64,000 nucleotides of DNA from Mucilaginibacter pedocola (GTDB taxonomy: Bacteria > Bacteroidota > Bacteroidia > Sphingobacteriales > Sphingobacteriaceae). Numbering within the stretch: the first letter of the stretch is position 1; each line of letters begins with the position of its first letter. Location of the stretch: the NCBI RefSeq assembly GCF_002013915.1, contig NZ_MBTF01000001.1, positions 372,001-436,000 on the forward strand, read 5' to 3'. Shown piece after piece: positions 25,502 to 35,672 of this stretch. The translations under genes were made by a program, and so were the position numbers. The notes under the pieces are model-generated. The model saw nothing but the letters and a program-made list of their open reading frames with translations, had not been told where the DNA came from and made no database searches.

Positions 25502-26842
25502 TTATTTATGCCTTGTAAATATCTTCACAATATCGTTCCCGAAGGCAAATACCATTAGTGATATTAACAGTACAAAACCTACTATCTGCGCGCGTTCCAA
25601 AAACTTGTCGCTTAGTGGTTTACCTTTTATCATTTCGATAAGCAGGAATACCGTATGGCCACCATCAAGCCCCGGGATAGGGAGGAGGTTGGTTAATGCC
25701 AACACCATAGATAGGAAACCCACCAAGCTCCAGAAACGGATCCAGTTTACGGTGCCGCCAAATTTTTGCGCTATACCCAATGGGCTCGATATAGCTTTAT
25801 TAGCTTTTACCTGGCCGGTAAAAATCTTTTTAATACCCTTGGCATTGCTTACAAACATATCCCAGGCTTTATCGGCACCTACCGGGAATGCTGCAAAAAC
25901 GCCGTATTCGATGGTCTTTTGTGTCGCCATCAGGTCTTTCTCCGAACGGAAGAAACCGATCTTTCCGTTGCTATCTACTTTTGCAGTAAGGGTAACGGTT
26001 GTATCGGGGCGCTTTACCGATAGCTGCACACTTTTATTTTTATTGGCTTGTACTGCTTCCTGAAACAGATCGAAGAAAGGTACGGGTTTGTTATTTACCG
26101 CCACTATACTATCACCTTTGCGCAGGCCGGCTGCTTTTGATGCACCATAAACCGAATCAACGCTGAATTTATTACGCGGGAAGTGGTTGATGAACTGCTC
26201 TATACCATCATCATAATCGGCAATATCGTTCAGGATGGTTGGCGGTATTTTCAGGTCGATGGTTTGCGAATCGCGTTTAATGGTAAGCACGGTATTATCC
26301 AGTAATACATTAGAGCTGCTCAGTTCTTCAAAGCGTTCAAATGGTTTGCCGTTGATGGCAGTAACCTTATCACCCGCTTTTAAGCCTATCTTTTTACCGA
26401 TAACACCCGGTACTATACCGTACTTGGCATTAGCGTTTGGCGTGTAGGTTTCGCCGTAGCGTATAACCAGCACCCAAAATATCAGTATACCTACAATAAT
26501 GTTAACGATGATACCGCCCAGCATTACAATAAGGCGTTGCCATGCCGGTTTAGCACGGAACTCCCAGGGCTGCGGCGGACCAGCCAATTGCTCGGTATCC
26601 ATAGATTCATCTATCATACCGGCAATTTTCACATAGCCGCCAAGTGGCAACCAGCCTATGCCGTATTCTACACCTTTGTAATTGAATTTAAACAGGCTGA
26701 AATTCCAGGCGTCAAAAAACAGGTAAAACTTCTCTACTTTTATTCCGAAAGCGCGGGCCGCTATAAAGTGCCCGAACTCGTGCAGTATCACTAAAATTGA
26801 AAGGCCCAGTATTAATTGGCCTGCCATGATCAATATATCCAT
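25502..26842 (-). CDS. rseP: RIP metalloprotease RseP (site-2 protease)
   Basis: A 446-residue intramembrane zinc protease. HEFGH at residues 21-25 supplies zinc ligands, and the third ligand lies in the late LLPIPGLDGGH segment. Two PDZ domains lie between about residues 115 and 300. Four membrane helices fit the family. It cleaves membrane-bound anti-sigma factors or signal peptides. It starts 15 bases after dxr, the common RseP-Dxr neighbourhood seen in many bacteria. Confidence 0.96.
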   Translation of the reverse strand: MDILIMAGQLILGLSILVILHEFGHFIAARAFGIKVEKFYLFFDAWNFSLFKFNYKGVEYGIGWLPLGGYVKIAGMIDESMDTEQLAGPPQPWEFRAKPAWQRLIVMLGGIIVNIIVGILIFWVLVIRYGETYTPNANAKYGIVPGVIGKKIGLKAGDKVTAINGKPFERFEELSSSNVLLDNTVLTIKRDSQTIDLKIPPTILNDIADYDDGIEQFINHFPRNKFSVDSVYGASKAAGLRKGDSIVAVNNKPVPFFDLFQEAVQANKNKSVQLSVKRPDTTVTLTAKVDSNGKIGFFRSEKDLMATQKTIEYGVFAAFPVGADKAWDMFVSNAKGIKKIFTGQVKANKAISSPLGIAQKFGGTVNWIRFWSLVGFLSMVLALTNLLPIPGLDGGHTVFLLIEMIKGKPLSDKFLERAQIVGFVLLISLMVFAFGNDIVKIFTRHK

Positions 26843-26857
26843 CAGTACTTATTTCGC

Positions 26858-28042
26858 TTAAATATGGTATGCCTTTAACGGCATTTGCTTTATTAAATTT
26901 TGCGCAAATATGCGCGTTTCTTTATCAGTATTCAAATAGTCGGCAAGTGTGGGCTGCTCCATGTATGGCAGGCTTTCCATGCAGCCTTCAATAATATCGC
27001 TCATCGCCAAAAAGCCCGTTTCGTCTTTCAAGAACGCTGCAACCGCCACTTCGTTGGCTGCGTTCACTATGCAGGCCATATTTCCTTTGCGGTTCAGTGC
27101 ATCATAAGCAAATTGCAGGTTGCGGAAGGTACCCATATCCGGTTTCTCGAACGAGAGGTTAGGGTAGGCCGTAAAATCGAACCGTTTAAAATTGTTTTTG
27201 ATACGGTTGGGGTACGATAGCGCGTATTGTATCGGCAGCTTCATATCAGGCAAGCCCATTTGCGCTTTGATAGAGCCATCCTCAAATTGCACCATAGAGT
27301 GGATGATAGATTGCGGATGCACAATAACATCTATCTGATCAGCCTCCAGGCCGAACAGCCATTTGGCCTCTATCACTTCCAGCCCCTTGTTCATTAACGA
27401 TGCCGAATCGATAGTGATTTTGGCGCCCATTACCCAGTTAGGGTGTTTAAGGGCATGCTCGCGGGTAGCGCCTGCCAAAAAATCGCGGGTTTTACCACGG
27501 AAAGGCCCGCCTGAAGCCGTAAGGATAATCTTCTCTATCTTATTTTGCTCTTCGCCGGCCAGGCATTGAAATATGGCCGAGTGCTCGCTATCAACAGGTA
27601 ATATTTTTACGTTGTGCTCTTTAGCCAATGCGGTAACCAGTTCGCCGGCAACAACCAGCGTCTCTTTGTTTGCTAACGCGATATCCTTGCCTGCCTTAAT
27701 GGCATTAATGGTTGGTTCCAGCCCTGCAAAGCCTACCATGGCGGTTAGCACCACATCAATATCCGGGTGCGTAACCATCTCTTTAATGGCGCTATAACCG
27801 GCATGTACCTCAATGGGCAGGTGGACTAATGCTTGTTTTACCTCGGCATACTTATCCTCGTCGCAGATAATTACGTATCTCGGCACAAATTCAAGAGCCT
27901 GCTGAATAAGCAGGGAAGCGTTAGAGTGCCCGGTTAGCATAAACGCACTAAAAAGCGTGGGGTTATCTTTAATAACGTCCAACGTTTGAGTGCCTACACT
28001 ACCGGTGGAGCCTAAAATGGCTACGTTTTTAATGTTGTTCAA
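26858..28042 (-). CDS. dxr: 1-deoxy-D-xylulose-5-phosphate reductoisomerase
   Basis: A 394-residue enzyme that converts DXP to MEP with NADPH, the committed step of the non-mevalonate isoprenoid pathway. Diagnostic segments are GSTGSVGTQTLDVI (NADPH binding), ILPVDSEHSAIFQCL (metal-binding Asp/Glu), ASGGPFRG and SLMNKGLEVIEAKWLF. The length is standard. It sits in a minus-strand run behind GH3 and a small secreted protein and just ahead of rseP. Confidence 0.97.
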   Translation of the reverse strand: MNNIKNVAILGSTGSVGTQTLDVIKDNPTLFSAFMLTGHSNASLLIQQALEFVPRYVIICDEDKYAEVKQALVHLPIEVHAGYSAIKEMVTHPDIDVVLTAMVGFAGLEPTINAIKAGKDIALANKETLVVAGELVTALAKEHNVKILPVDSEHSAIFQCLAGEEQNKIEKIILTASGGPFRGKTRDFLAGATREHALKHPNWVMGAKITIDSASLMNKGLEVIEAKWLFGLEADQIDVIVHPQSIIHSMVQFEDGSIKAQMGLPDMKLPIQYALSYPNRIKNNFKRFDFTAYPNLSFEKPDMGTFRNLQFAYDALNRKGNMACIVNAANEVAVAAFLKDETGFLAMSDIIEGCMESLPYMEQPTLADYLNTDKETRIFAQNLIKQMPLKAYHI

Positions 28043-28063
28043 AATCTGTTAGTACAAATAATT

Positions 28064-28585
28064 TTATTTCATCACCAGCTGTGCACCCTTAAATACATTG
28101 CTCCATTTGGTAGCGAATGCACCGGGTAACCATGCTGTTTTTTGTGCTACAAAGCTTACGTACAAAGTTTTATCGCCCTGCGTAGCATAATACAATTGCG
28201 ATTCGGGCCTGGGCACGGTTGTAAAAGCCGGTGCTTCTATTTTAAATATCGTCCACTGCCTGCCATTTTTTGTACCGCTTTCCAGTACCGCCAGCCTTGC
28301 TTTGGGAGCGGTTTTTTTCATGTTGGCCAACAACATAGGCTGTACCTCGGCTATGTTGGCAACGCGTTTGTTTTTGTAAGATACCATGGTGGCCATTATG
28401 CTCCAATTGTTTAGCGTTTCGGCACCGGGTATCAGTTCTACCAGGTTCATGGCAGCGTTCGACTGGTTGCTCACCACTTTCCATTTATACTCGCCTGGCC
28501 AGGCTATCTGCAGGTTTTCTTGCTGAGCAAATACCCCAAAGCATGCCGTAAAGCATGCTACACACGTTAACATTAACTTTTTCAT
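28064..28585 (-). CDS. secreted protein of unknown function
   Basis: A 173-residue product with a signal peptide (MKKLMLTCVACFTACFGVFA, cleavage near AQQ). The mature part, including WPGEYKWKVVSNQSNAAMNL and LESGTKNGRQWTIFKIEAP, is not recognised; it looks like a small periplasmic beta-rich domain. It lies between GH3 (5-base gap) and dxr (21-base gap) in the same operon. Confidence 0.75.
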   Translation of the reverse strand: MKKLMLTCVACFTACFGVFAQQENLQIAWPGEYKWKVVSNQSNAAMNLVELIPGAETLNNWSIMATMVSYKNKRVANIAEVQPMLLANMKKTAPKARLAVLESGTKNGRQWTIFKIEAPAFTTVPRPESQLYYATQGDKTLYVSFVAQKTAWLPGAFATKWSNVFKGAQLVMK

Positions 28586-28590
28586 AGTAT

Positions 28591-30093
28591 TTAGTTTTGT
28601 GTGTATGCTTTCAATTCATCGGCAATCTTCCTGTCGTTTGATAATCGTGGTACTTTGTTTTGCCCGCCGAGCTTGCCCTGGCTGCGCATGTAATTTATAA
28701 ATGTATCCTTTTTTAAACTATTGACAATTAAAGGCTGCAAAATGTTACCCTCAATAAGGTCGAAATAGTAAATATTTTTTTTCTGTAAGACCTTATCAAC
28801 CTTTAACGCAAACGCTGCCAAATCGTTCGGCTCTTTGCCAAATTCTATAAACCACTCGTGGTAAGGTAATTGCCCTTCGGCAGGGTTTACTTGCGGTGCT
28901 ACGGTAAATTCTACAATATCTATGCCTTCCTCGTTGGCTACGCCCATTAGCGCCTGTTCTACTTCTTCGCCAATAACATGCTCGCCAAAGGCAGATATAT
29001 AGTGTTTGATGCGGCCGGTAACAGCTATTTTGTACGGATTTTTAGATACAAACTTTATAGTATCGCCCAAACTATATCCCCAAAGCCCGGCGCTGGTATT
29101 CATAATAAGTGCGTAGTTACGCTCCAGTTCCACATCCTTCAGATTTATGCGGGTTGGGTTTTCGTTAAAGTACTCTTCGCTGGGGATAAACTCATAAAAA
29201 ATACCTGCATCCACCATCAGCAGCAAGCCTTTTTCTTTCTGCGAATCCTGGAAAGCGATAAATCCCTCTGATGCAGGATATGTTTCTATCGAATCTATTT
29301 TGAAACCAATGGCTTCTTCCATGCGTGCACGATAAGGCTCGTAATTTACCCCGCCATGCACGAAAAGCTTAAAGTTGGGGAATATGTCCTTCACCTTTTT
29401 ACCGCCTGATACGGCAGAAAGCCTGTCGAAATACATTTGGCACCAGGGCGGTATGCCCGATATCAGGCGCATATCTTCTTTAGCAGTTTCGCCTACAATG
29501 GCATCAACCTTTTCTTCCCAGTCCTCAATACAATTTGTCTCGTAGGAGGGAAGCCTGTTTTTTTGCAGATAACCGGGCACATGGTGTGCCACAATGCCCG
29601 AGAGGCGGCCGGTAGATATGCCAGCCTTTTCGCTCAGCACTGGGCTGCCTTGCAGGAATATCATTTTGCCATCTACAAAATCGGCTTTGCCGGTTTCGTG
29701 GATGTAGCTGAGCAGGGCGTTACGCGCAGCCTTAATGTGCTCGGGCATGCTCTCTTTGCTAATGGGGATATACTTAACGCCCGATGTAGTGCCCGATGTT
29801 TTAGCCAGATAGGCGGGTTTACCCGGCCACATTACGTCGGCTTCGCCATGGGTAACGCGTTCTATATAGGGGCGCAGCTCCTCATAATCGCGTACGGGGA
29901 CAAGGCGCTTAAAATCTTCGTAGTTGTTTATAGAAGCAAATTTGTGGTCTTTACCAAAGGCTGTGTCCTTTGCGGCATGTACCAAGTCGGTAAAGGCTTT
30001 TTGCTGCAGGGTTACGGCGTTTTGGCGGATATTATCTAATTGCCGGTTAACAAAATATGCAAAAACCTTGCTCAGTGTTGCTTTAATGCCCAT
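28591..30093 (-). CDS. GH3 (auxin-responsive promoter) family adenylating protein
   Basis: A 500-residue protein of the GH3 acyl-acid-amido synthetase family. The ATP/AMP loop reads LAKTSGTTSGVKYIPIS, followed by YPASEGFIAFQ and the hinge-like YSLGDTIKFVS. Plant members conjugate amino acids to hormone-like acids; the role of Bacteroidota homologues is not established, although the adenylate-forming fold is clear. It overlaps nothing and is packed between the four-helix protein (2-base gap) and the secreted protein. Confidence 0.9.
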   Translation of the reverse strand: MGIKATLSKVFAYFVNRQLDNIRQNAVTLQQKAFTDLVHAAKDTAFGKDHKFASINNYEDFKRLVPVRDYEELRPYIERVTHGEADVMWPGKPAYLAKTSGTTSGVKYIPISKESMPEHIKAARNALLSYIHETGKADFVDGKMIFLQGSPVLSEKAGISTGRLSGIVAHHVPGYLQKNRLPSYETNCIEDWEEKVDAIVGETAKEDMRLISGIPPWCQMYFDRLSAVSGGKKVKDIFPNFKLFVHGGVNYEPYRARMEEAIGFKIDSIETYPASEGFIAFQDSQKEKGLLLMVDAGIFYEFIPSEEYFNENPTRINLKDVELERNYALIMNTSAGLWGYSLGDTIKFVSKNPYKIAVTGRIKHYISAFGEHVIGEEVEQALMGVANEEGIDIVEFTVAPQVNPAEGQLPYHEWFIEFGKEPNDLAAFALKVDKVLQKKNIYYFDLIEGNILQPLIVNSLKKDTFINYMRSQGKLGGQNKVPRLSNDRKIADELKAYTQN

Positions 30094-30095
30094 GC

Positions 30096-30797
30096 TTAGT
30101 TGGTTTCGGCAATATCATCGTCAATATCCTGGTGGCTGTAAACCAGTTTGCGGTAGGTCATGGCCAGGATGATGTTTACGATAGGGATAATAAGTATAAA
30201 ACCCACAATGGTTAACGAGGCAATAACTATAAGCGCCTCTACCACAACAAAAAGCATAAAGTACTTAATGATGTTGCCTTTGATAAGGCCGAAGCTTTGC
30301 GATATCGATTCAAAGGGGCCCGATTGGTCGTCAACGATGTAGCAGGTACAAAGAGGGAAGTAAAACAACAGGAAGAACTGCGATACGTAACCCACAGCTA
30401 TACCTAAAAAGTATTGCAGGTAGCTTTCGTCCATTTTTTCGATGGCCTTGCTAAGGAAAACGCTAAGTGCACTGATGGTGAGCAGCAAAGCAAGGTAGCT
30501 GGCCACCATTTTAACGGTTGGTACAATCTCGCTTAAGCTTACCTCGTGGTAGGCACTATCCATTAGCCTGAAAATAAGTTTATTAAATGCCAGGAAGTTG
30601 TAGCTGATAATGATGAGCAAGGCAAATACGCCCGCTACGCCAATTAAAGAATCATCGCGAAACACGTAAACCGCAAACGCAAAGATGCCCATCACCAGCA
30701 ATGAAATAATAGAGTAAACAACAATGGTTGCGAGGTTCTTCACCAGGAAATCCCATGAGGATTTCAAGGTCTCGGCAACAGAAAATGGATGGTACAT
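30096..30797 (-). CDS. multi-pass membrane protein of unknown function
   Basis: A 233-residue protein with about five or six hydrophobic helices (for example residues 20-45, 52-75, 100-122, 135-160, 170-215). It begins MYHPFSVAETLKSSWDFLVKN, a soluble helix common in a group of DUF membrane proteins with similarity to glycerophosphodiesterase membrane domains. No catalytic motif is seen. It is two bases from GH3 and six from the upstream glycosyltransferase. Confidence 0.75.
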   Translation of the reverse strand: MYHPFSVAETLKSSWDFLVKNLATIVVYSIISLLVMGIFAFAVYVFRDDSLIGVAGVFALLIIISYNFLAFNKLIFRLMDSAYHEVSLSEIVPTVKMVASYLALLLTISALSVFLSKAIEKMDESYLQYFLGIAVGYVSQFFLLFYFPLCTCYIVDDQSGPFESISQSFGLIKGNIIKYFMLFVVVEALIVIASLTIVGFILIIPIVNIILAMTYRKLVYSHQDIDDDIAETN

Positions 30798-30803
30798 ACG
30801 TTC

Positions 30804-31772
30804 TTAAGATCTTTTTAACACCACACGCTTCCAAAAATCCTGCATAAATCCTAACCCGTAGGCAGTCAGTTGAGTGAAGGCAGCAATTATGCTCAAAAAT
30901 GCGATTTTTGCTGATTTGTTTTCCCACAGCGAATGAAAAAATATCAACAAAGTATACAGCGCAACTCCAAAATTACACAAAATAGCTATACCCCAGCCAA
31001 ACAAATTAGCTATAATGGTAAATAGCACACCCAGCGTAAATACGGCAGGAAAAAAGTGTACGGCCTTAAGTTGGGCAGGGAAAAACTTGTAGATGTTGAT
31101 ACGCGCCCTGCCAAAAAAATGCAGCTGCTTATAAAACTTCAAAAAATCGGTACGGCGTTTATGGTATACAATAGCCTCGGGGATAAGGCCAATGGTATAG
31201 CCTAGGGAGTGGATGCGGATGCTGTATTCAATATCCTCGCCCAAACGGGTGATGATAAAGCCGCCTGCGTTTTCCCACACTTTGCGCGATATACCCATAT
31301 TAAAGCTGCGCGGATGGAATTGCCCTATACCGTTTTTATTACCGCGTATACCGCCGGTAGTAAAAGGGGAGGTCATGCTGTAGCTAATGGCCTTTTGAAT
31401 AGGGGTGAAAGATTCATGCGCACCATCGGGGCCTCCATATGCATCCAGCCAGTTCTTATTTAACGAATCATTAACTATTTGCAGGTAGTCTGCCGGTATT
31501 AAACAATCCGAATCGAAAACGATAAAGTAATCGCCTTTGGCGCGGGCAAAGCCGAAGTTACGGGTAAAGCCCTGGCCTTCGTTGGGTTTTTCGTAATAGG
31601 TTATGTCGAGTTTATCAGCATAACTTTTAACAATATCCTCGGCACGGCTGGTAGAGCCATCCTCAATCACCATCACATCAAAAGCCTTATACGTTTGCAG
31701 CGTAAGGCTACCCAACAGTTCGTTTATCTCTTGCGGGCGGTTGTATAAAGGTATGATGATGGAGAAGTGCAT
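30804..31772 (-). CDS. glycosyltransferase, family 2
   Basis: A 322-residue GT2 enzyme. The GT-A site is seen in IIPLYNRPQEINELLGSL, VIEDGSTSRAEDI and YFIVFDSDCLIPADYL, and the catalytic base region in RLGEDIEYSIRIHSLGY. Two or three hydrophobic segments near residues 245-310 anchor it in the membrane. It is the first gene of a tight six-gene minus-strand run ending in rseP. The acceptor is unknown. Confidence 0.9.
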   Translation of the reverse strand: MHFSIIIPLYNRPQEINELLGSLTLQTYKAFDVMVIEDGSTSRAEDIVKSYADKLDITYYEKPNEGQGFTRNFGFARAKGDYFIVFDSDCLIPADYLQIVNDSLNKNWLDAYGGPDGAHESFTPIQKAISYSMTSPFTTGGIRGNKNGIGQFHPRSFNMGISRKVWENAGGFIITRLGEDIEYSIRIHSLGYTIGLIPEAIVYHKRRTDFLKFYKQLHFFGRARINIYKFFPAQLKAVHFFPAVFTLGVLFTIIANLFGWGIAILCNFGVALYTLLIFFHSLWENKSAKIAFLSIIAAFTQLTAYGLGFMQDFWKRVVLKRS

Positions 31773-31791
31773 TCGCTTTTAGATGTGAGAT

Positions 31792-31890
31792 TTTAGATAT
31801 GAGATTTGAGAAAGCATAAAAACGAAAGAGAACAGAGGCAGACGGATAATTTTCTGTCTCATATCTAACGTCTCAAATCTCATATCTAAA
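31792..31890. repeat. perfect 20-bp inverted repeat of GAGATTTGAGA words
   Basis: TTTAGATATGAGATTTGAGA (31792-31811) is exactly inverted at 31871-31890, and shorter related words lie outside (GATGTGAGATT at 31782-31792). The right arm includes the stop codon of the upstream glycosyltransferase gene. It sits in the 113-bp gap between two glycosyltransferase genes and may form a long hairpin in the transcript. Confidence 0.85.
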
Positions 31891-32836
31891 TTGAATCTTC
31901 TATTTGATAATGATTCCTGTCTGAAGAATTGCGCGAAACTAATTCGGCAACAAAGCCGGTTAAGAATAATTGCGAACCTAACACTATAGCCACCAGTGCG
32001 AGGTAAAAAAGCGGGTTGTCTGTAATATCCCTGTAGTGTTCGCCGTGTGCTATCAAATACAGTTTTTCACTAATTATCCATACAGCAATAACTAAACCCG
32101 TTAAGAAACTCAGTGTGCCCATAGTACCGAAAAAGTGCATGGGCCGCTTGCCAAATTTGCCTACGAAGAATATCGAAAGCAGATCTAAAAAACCATTTAC
32201 AAACCTGCTCCAGCCGAATTTGGTTTTGCCGTATTTGCGGGCGCGGTGCTCTACCACCTGTTCGCCAATTTTGGTGAAGCCGGCCCATTTAGCCAGCACG
32301 GGTATGTAGCGGTGCATTTCGCCATATACCTCTATGTTTTTCACTACAGTGCTACGGTAGGCTTTTAGTCCGCAATTAAAATCGTGCAGGTTATTTATGC
32401 CGCTCATTTTGCGTGTGGCGGCGTTGAATAATTTGGTAGGGATGGTTTTACTCAGCGGATCGTAACGCTTGGCCTTCCAGCCCGATATAAGGTCGTATTT
32501 TTCTTCTTTTATGCGGCGGTAAAGCTCGGGTATCTCGTCGGGGCTATCCTGCAGGTCGGCATCCATGGTAATTACCACATCGCCTTTGGTAGCGGCAAAG
32601 CCTGTATTCAACGCGGCAGATTTACCGTAATTGCGGCGGAATTTGATGCCGTGGATATGTGGATTGCTTTCTTTGAGCTTCACGATCATGTCCCACGATC
32701 CATCGCGGCTGCCATCGTCAACTAATATTATTTCATAAGTAAAACGGTTCTCGCTCATCACCCGGGCTATCCATGAGGTAAGCTCGGGTAACGATTCTAC
32801 TTCGTCATACAGTGGTACTACTACAGATATATCCAT
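31886..32836 (-). CDS. glycosyltransferase family 2, DPM1/GtrB-like
   Basis: A 316-residue membrane GT2 protein. Conserved segments are VVPLYDEVESLPELT, ILVDDGSRDGSWDMI, VITMDADLQDSPDEIP and HDFNCGLKAYR. Two C-terminal membrane helices at about 230-255 and 270-298 match dolichol- or undecaprenyl-phosphate sugar transferases (GtrB, ArnC). It probably charges the lipid carrier undecaprenyl phosphate with a sugar for envelope glycan modification. An inverted repeat separates it from the next glycosyltransferase. Confidence 0.92.
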   Translation of the reverse strand: MDISVVVPLYDEVESLPELTSWIARVMSENRFTYEIILVDDGSRDGSWDMIVKLKESNPHIHGIKFRRNYGKSAALNTGFAATKGDVVITMDADLQDSPDEIPELYRRIKEEKYDLISGWKAKRYDPLSKTIPTKLFNAATRKMSGINNLHDFNCGLKAYRSTVVKNIEVYGEMHRYIPVLAKWAGFTKIGEQVVEHRARKYGKTKFGWSRFVNGFLDLLSIFFVGKFGKRPMHFFGTMGTLSFLTGLVIAVWIISEKLYLIAHGEHYRDITDNPLFYLALVAIVLGSQLFLTGFVAELVSRNSSDRNHYQIEDSI

Positions 32837-32985
32837 TTATCGGGAAAAGGTTGTGCCGTGTATAAAAGCCACCGGCACATTGGCGCAAAAATATAAAAAA
32901 TAGGCGATGCTTTTTGGCAACGCAGCCATTACAACGCGGGTTTGGTAAAAAACAATATATTCGCCTTTAAATCATACCGCAAAAA

Positions 32986-35586
32986 ATGAGAAATTACCAA
33001 AAAGCCCTTTTGTTGCTGCTTTCGGTTGGTACTTATGCGGCAAAGGCACAGGATGCCCCGCCCGCCTCTAAGTACGATCAGCATAAAGTTTTCAGCCCAT
33101 TGTTTTATCCCGAAAAAGGCAACCTGTTCCGCTCGGCATCGGGCACGCCCGGGCCAAGATACTGGCAAAACCGCGCCGATTATAAAATTGATGTGGCGCT
33201 TGATACGTTGAAACACCGCTTGACAGGCAGTGTAACTATCACCTACACCAACAATAGCCCCGATAACCTCGACTTTTTATGGCTGCAGTTAGACCAGAAT
33301 ATTATCCGCCGGGATTCTCGCGGGCAGGCTACCTCGGTAGTAGAAGGCGGGCGCTTCGCTAATGTTGGATTTACTAATGGTTTTGAATTAAAGGGCGTCA
33401 CAGTAATTAATAAAGGCAAAGCCGAAAAAGCCAATTATTTGGTGAACGATACCCGCATGCAGATACGGTTGAAAGATACCCTGCGTACCGGCGGTGCTAA
33501 ACTGCAACTAAAAATAGATTATGCCTACGATGTAGCCGAATACGGTACCGACCGCACCGGCCGCCTCAAAACCCCGCAAGGCTGGATATACGACATAGCC
33601 CAATGGTACCCCCGTATGGAGGTTTACGATGATGTAAGCGGCTGGAATACTATCCCGTATATGGGCGCATCGGAGTTTTATCTGGAGTACGGCAATTTCG
33701 ATTATACCATTACCGCCCCGGCAAGCCTGGTAGTAGTAGGCTCTGGCGAATTGCTTAACCCAACCGAAGTGCTTACGCCAACGGCCCTGAAACGCCTTGC
33801 CGCAGCACGCGCCAGCGATAAAACCGTGATGATAAAAGATTCGGCTGAGGTATTGGCCGGTAACGCTTACCTGAAAAAGCCAACGCTTACCTGGCACTTT
33901 GCCTGCAAAAACTCGCGCGATGTGGCCTGGGCGGCATCCAAAGCTTTTGTTTGGGATGCGGCACGCATTAACCTGAGCAACGGCAAAAAGGCCTTGGCAC
34001 AATCGGTTTACCCTATTACCAGCGGCGGAGTGCGCGCCTGGGGCAGGTCTACCGAGTATGTGAAGGCATCTATTGAATTGTATTCGGGCAAATGGTTCGA
34101 GTATACTTACCCCGTAGCTACCAACGTAGGCGGCCCGGTTAGCGGTATGGAGTACCCCGGCATTGTATTCTGCAGCCACCAAAGCGTTGGCGGCGACCTG
34201 TGGAACGTTACCAACCACGAGTTTGGCCATAACTGGTTCCCGATGATAGTGGGCTCAAACGAGCGTAAATACGCCTGGATGGACGAGGGCTTTAACACCT
34301 TTATTAATAAGGTTGATACCAAGGTATTCAACAAAGGCGAATATTATACTAAAGATGATGTGCAGGGCGGCGCAGCATACATGTTTAGCCCTAATGCCGA
34401 TGCGATTATGAATACGCCCGATGTTATCCAGAACGATTATTTGGGTAACGCAGCTTACGAGAAACCTGCACAAGGCCTAATGATACTGCGCGAGCAGATA
34501 TTGGGCGAAGAGCGTTTCGACTATGCTTTTAAAAAGTATATAAAACGCTGGGCGTTTAAGCACCCTACACCATGGGACTTTTTCCATAGCATGGATAATG
34601 CAGCAGGAGAGGACCTGAGCTGGTTCTGGAACCAATGGTTTTTGCAAACCTGGAAGCTTGACCAAGGGGTAAAAGAAATAGGCTACCCTGATAACGACCC
34701 AAGCAAAGGATCGCTGATAACCATTGAGAATTTAGAGGAAATGGCCATGCCGGTTACTGCATTAATTGTAGAGGAAAACGGCAAAAGCAGCACCATAAAA
34801 CTACCTGCCGAAATTTGGCAGCGTGGCGGCACCTGGACCTTCGCCTACAAATCAACCTCGAGGATATCATATGTAACCTTAGACCCCGAAGGCGTACTGC
34901 CGGATATTAACCCCGATAATAACTCGCTGAGCGGGCAGCCGGTACAGCAGGGCACCACCGCAAAAAGCGTGATAGATGCTTACCTGAATGCGGTTGGCAC
35001 CGAGGCACGCTTAAAAGATGTGAGCGACCTTACGGTTAAATCAGACGGTACTTTCCAGGGCGTAGGCGTAAAGCTGGAGATGAAATACAAAACTCCTGAT
35101 AAGTTTTACGAGAACATGATAGCGCCAAGCTATAACAACTTTGTGATAACCGGGTTAGTTATAAACGGCGACAGCGTGAGGATGAAGCAATATAATGCCG
35201 ATGCAAAAGTAAGCGCCGATACTAAAAAGAGCATTATAAACCGCTACAAACTTTTCCCTGAATTGGATTATGGCAAAACGGGCTACAAGCTGGAACTTGC
35301 TCCCGATATGCAGGTAGTAAATGGTAAACTGGCCTACCTTGTAACCGTAACTACGCCAAACGGCATCCGCGTTAAACAATGGTACGACCCTAAAACCGGC
35401 TACAAGCTAAAACGCGTAACCGATAGCCCGGGTGCAACCCCAACCGAGTATGGCGATTACCAAACCATAAACACCGGCATAAAAATACCGTACTCCGAAA
35501 AAATATTTGTTGCCGGCGGCCTGGTAGAATTTAAAGTTACCGAAGCTACCGTGAACAAAGGATTGACTAACGAGGATTTTAAATAG
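32986..35586 (+). CDS. M1-family metallopeptidase with C-terminal extension
   Basis: An 866-residue exported peptidase with a signal peptide ([21 protein letters not shown]). The gluzincin site is HEFGH at 411-415 with Glu434 eighteen residues on (MDEGFNTF), and the exopeptidase-type motif is [13 protein letters not shown]. It cleaves N-terminal residues from peptides in the periplasm. Residues from about 650 onward ([18 protein letters not shown] and a beta-rich stretch) are not part of the M1 core and resemble the LolA-like C-terminal domain seen on some Bacteroidota M16 proteins; that resemblance is tentative. A terminator follows. Confidence 0.94.
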   Translation: MRNYQKALLLLLSVGTYAAKAQDAPPASKYDQHKVFSPLFYPEKGNLFRSASGTPGPRYWQNRADYKIDVALDTLKHRLTGSVTITYTNNSPDNLDFLWLQLDQNIIRRDSRGQATSVVEGGRFANVGFTNGFELKGVTVINKGKAEKANYLVNDTRMQIRLKDTLRTGGAKLQLKIDYAYDVAEYGTDRTGRLKTPQGWIYDIAQWYPRMEVYDDVSGWNTIPYMGASEFYLEYGNFDYTITAPASLVVVGSGELLNPTEVLTPTALKRLAAARASDKTVMIKDSAEVLAGNAYLKKPTLTWHFACKNSRDVAWAASKAFVWDAARINLSNGKKALAQSVYPITSGGVRAWGRSTEYVKASIELYSGKWFEYTYPVATNVGGPVSGMEYPGIVFCSHQSVGGDLWNVTNHEFGHNWFPMIVGSNERKYAWMDEGFNTFINKVDTKVFNKGEYYTKDDVQGGAAYMFSPNADAIMNTPDVIQNDYLGNAAYEKPAQGLMILREQILGEERFDYAFKKYIKRWAFKHPTPWDFFHSMDNAAGEDLSWFWNQWFLQTWKLDQGVKEIGYPDNDPSKGSLITIENLEEMAMPVTALIVEENGKSSTIKLPAEIWQRGGTWTFAYKSTSRISYVTLDPEGVLPDINPDNNSLSGQPVQQGTTAKSVIDAYLNAVGTEARLKDVSDLTVKSDGTFQGVGVKLEMKYKTPDKFYENMIAPSYNNFVITGLVINGDSVRMKQYNADAKVSADTKKSIINRYKLFPELDYGKTGYKLELAPDMQVVNGKLAYLVTVTTPNGIRVKQWYDPKTGYKLKRVTDSPGATPTEYGDYQTINTGIKIPYSEKIFVAGGLVEFKVTEATVNKGLTNEDFK

Positions 35587-35612
35587 GTTCCGCTTTTTAA
35601 CAGTATTGAAAA

Positions 35613-35644
35613 AGCCGGGTGCAATACGCATCCGGCTTTTTTTT
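35613..35644 (+). terminator. rho-independent terminator of the M1 peptidase gene
   Basis: AGCCGGGTGC (35613-35622) pairs with GCATCCGGCT (35628-35637), with one G-T pair, around loop AATAC and runs into eight T residues. Confidence 0.88.
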
Positions 35645-35672
35645 GGTGCATTACGCAGCCGAATATTTTGGC

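Noticed and set aside
25458..26063. A 201-codon plus-strand frame opposite rseP
   Set aside because: It covers conserved PDZ and LDGGH parts of rseP on the minus strand and shows no family features.
29437..30039. A 200-codon plus-strand frame inside the GH3 gene
   Set aside because: GH3 on the other strand is complete, with clear motifs and tight operon spacing; this frame is a shadow.
33508..34230. A 240-codon minus-strand frame inside the M1 peptidase gene
   Set aside because: It overlaps the peptidase gene, whose product has a complete active site and signal peptide. The minus frame has no recognisable motif and its composition is that of an antisense shadow.
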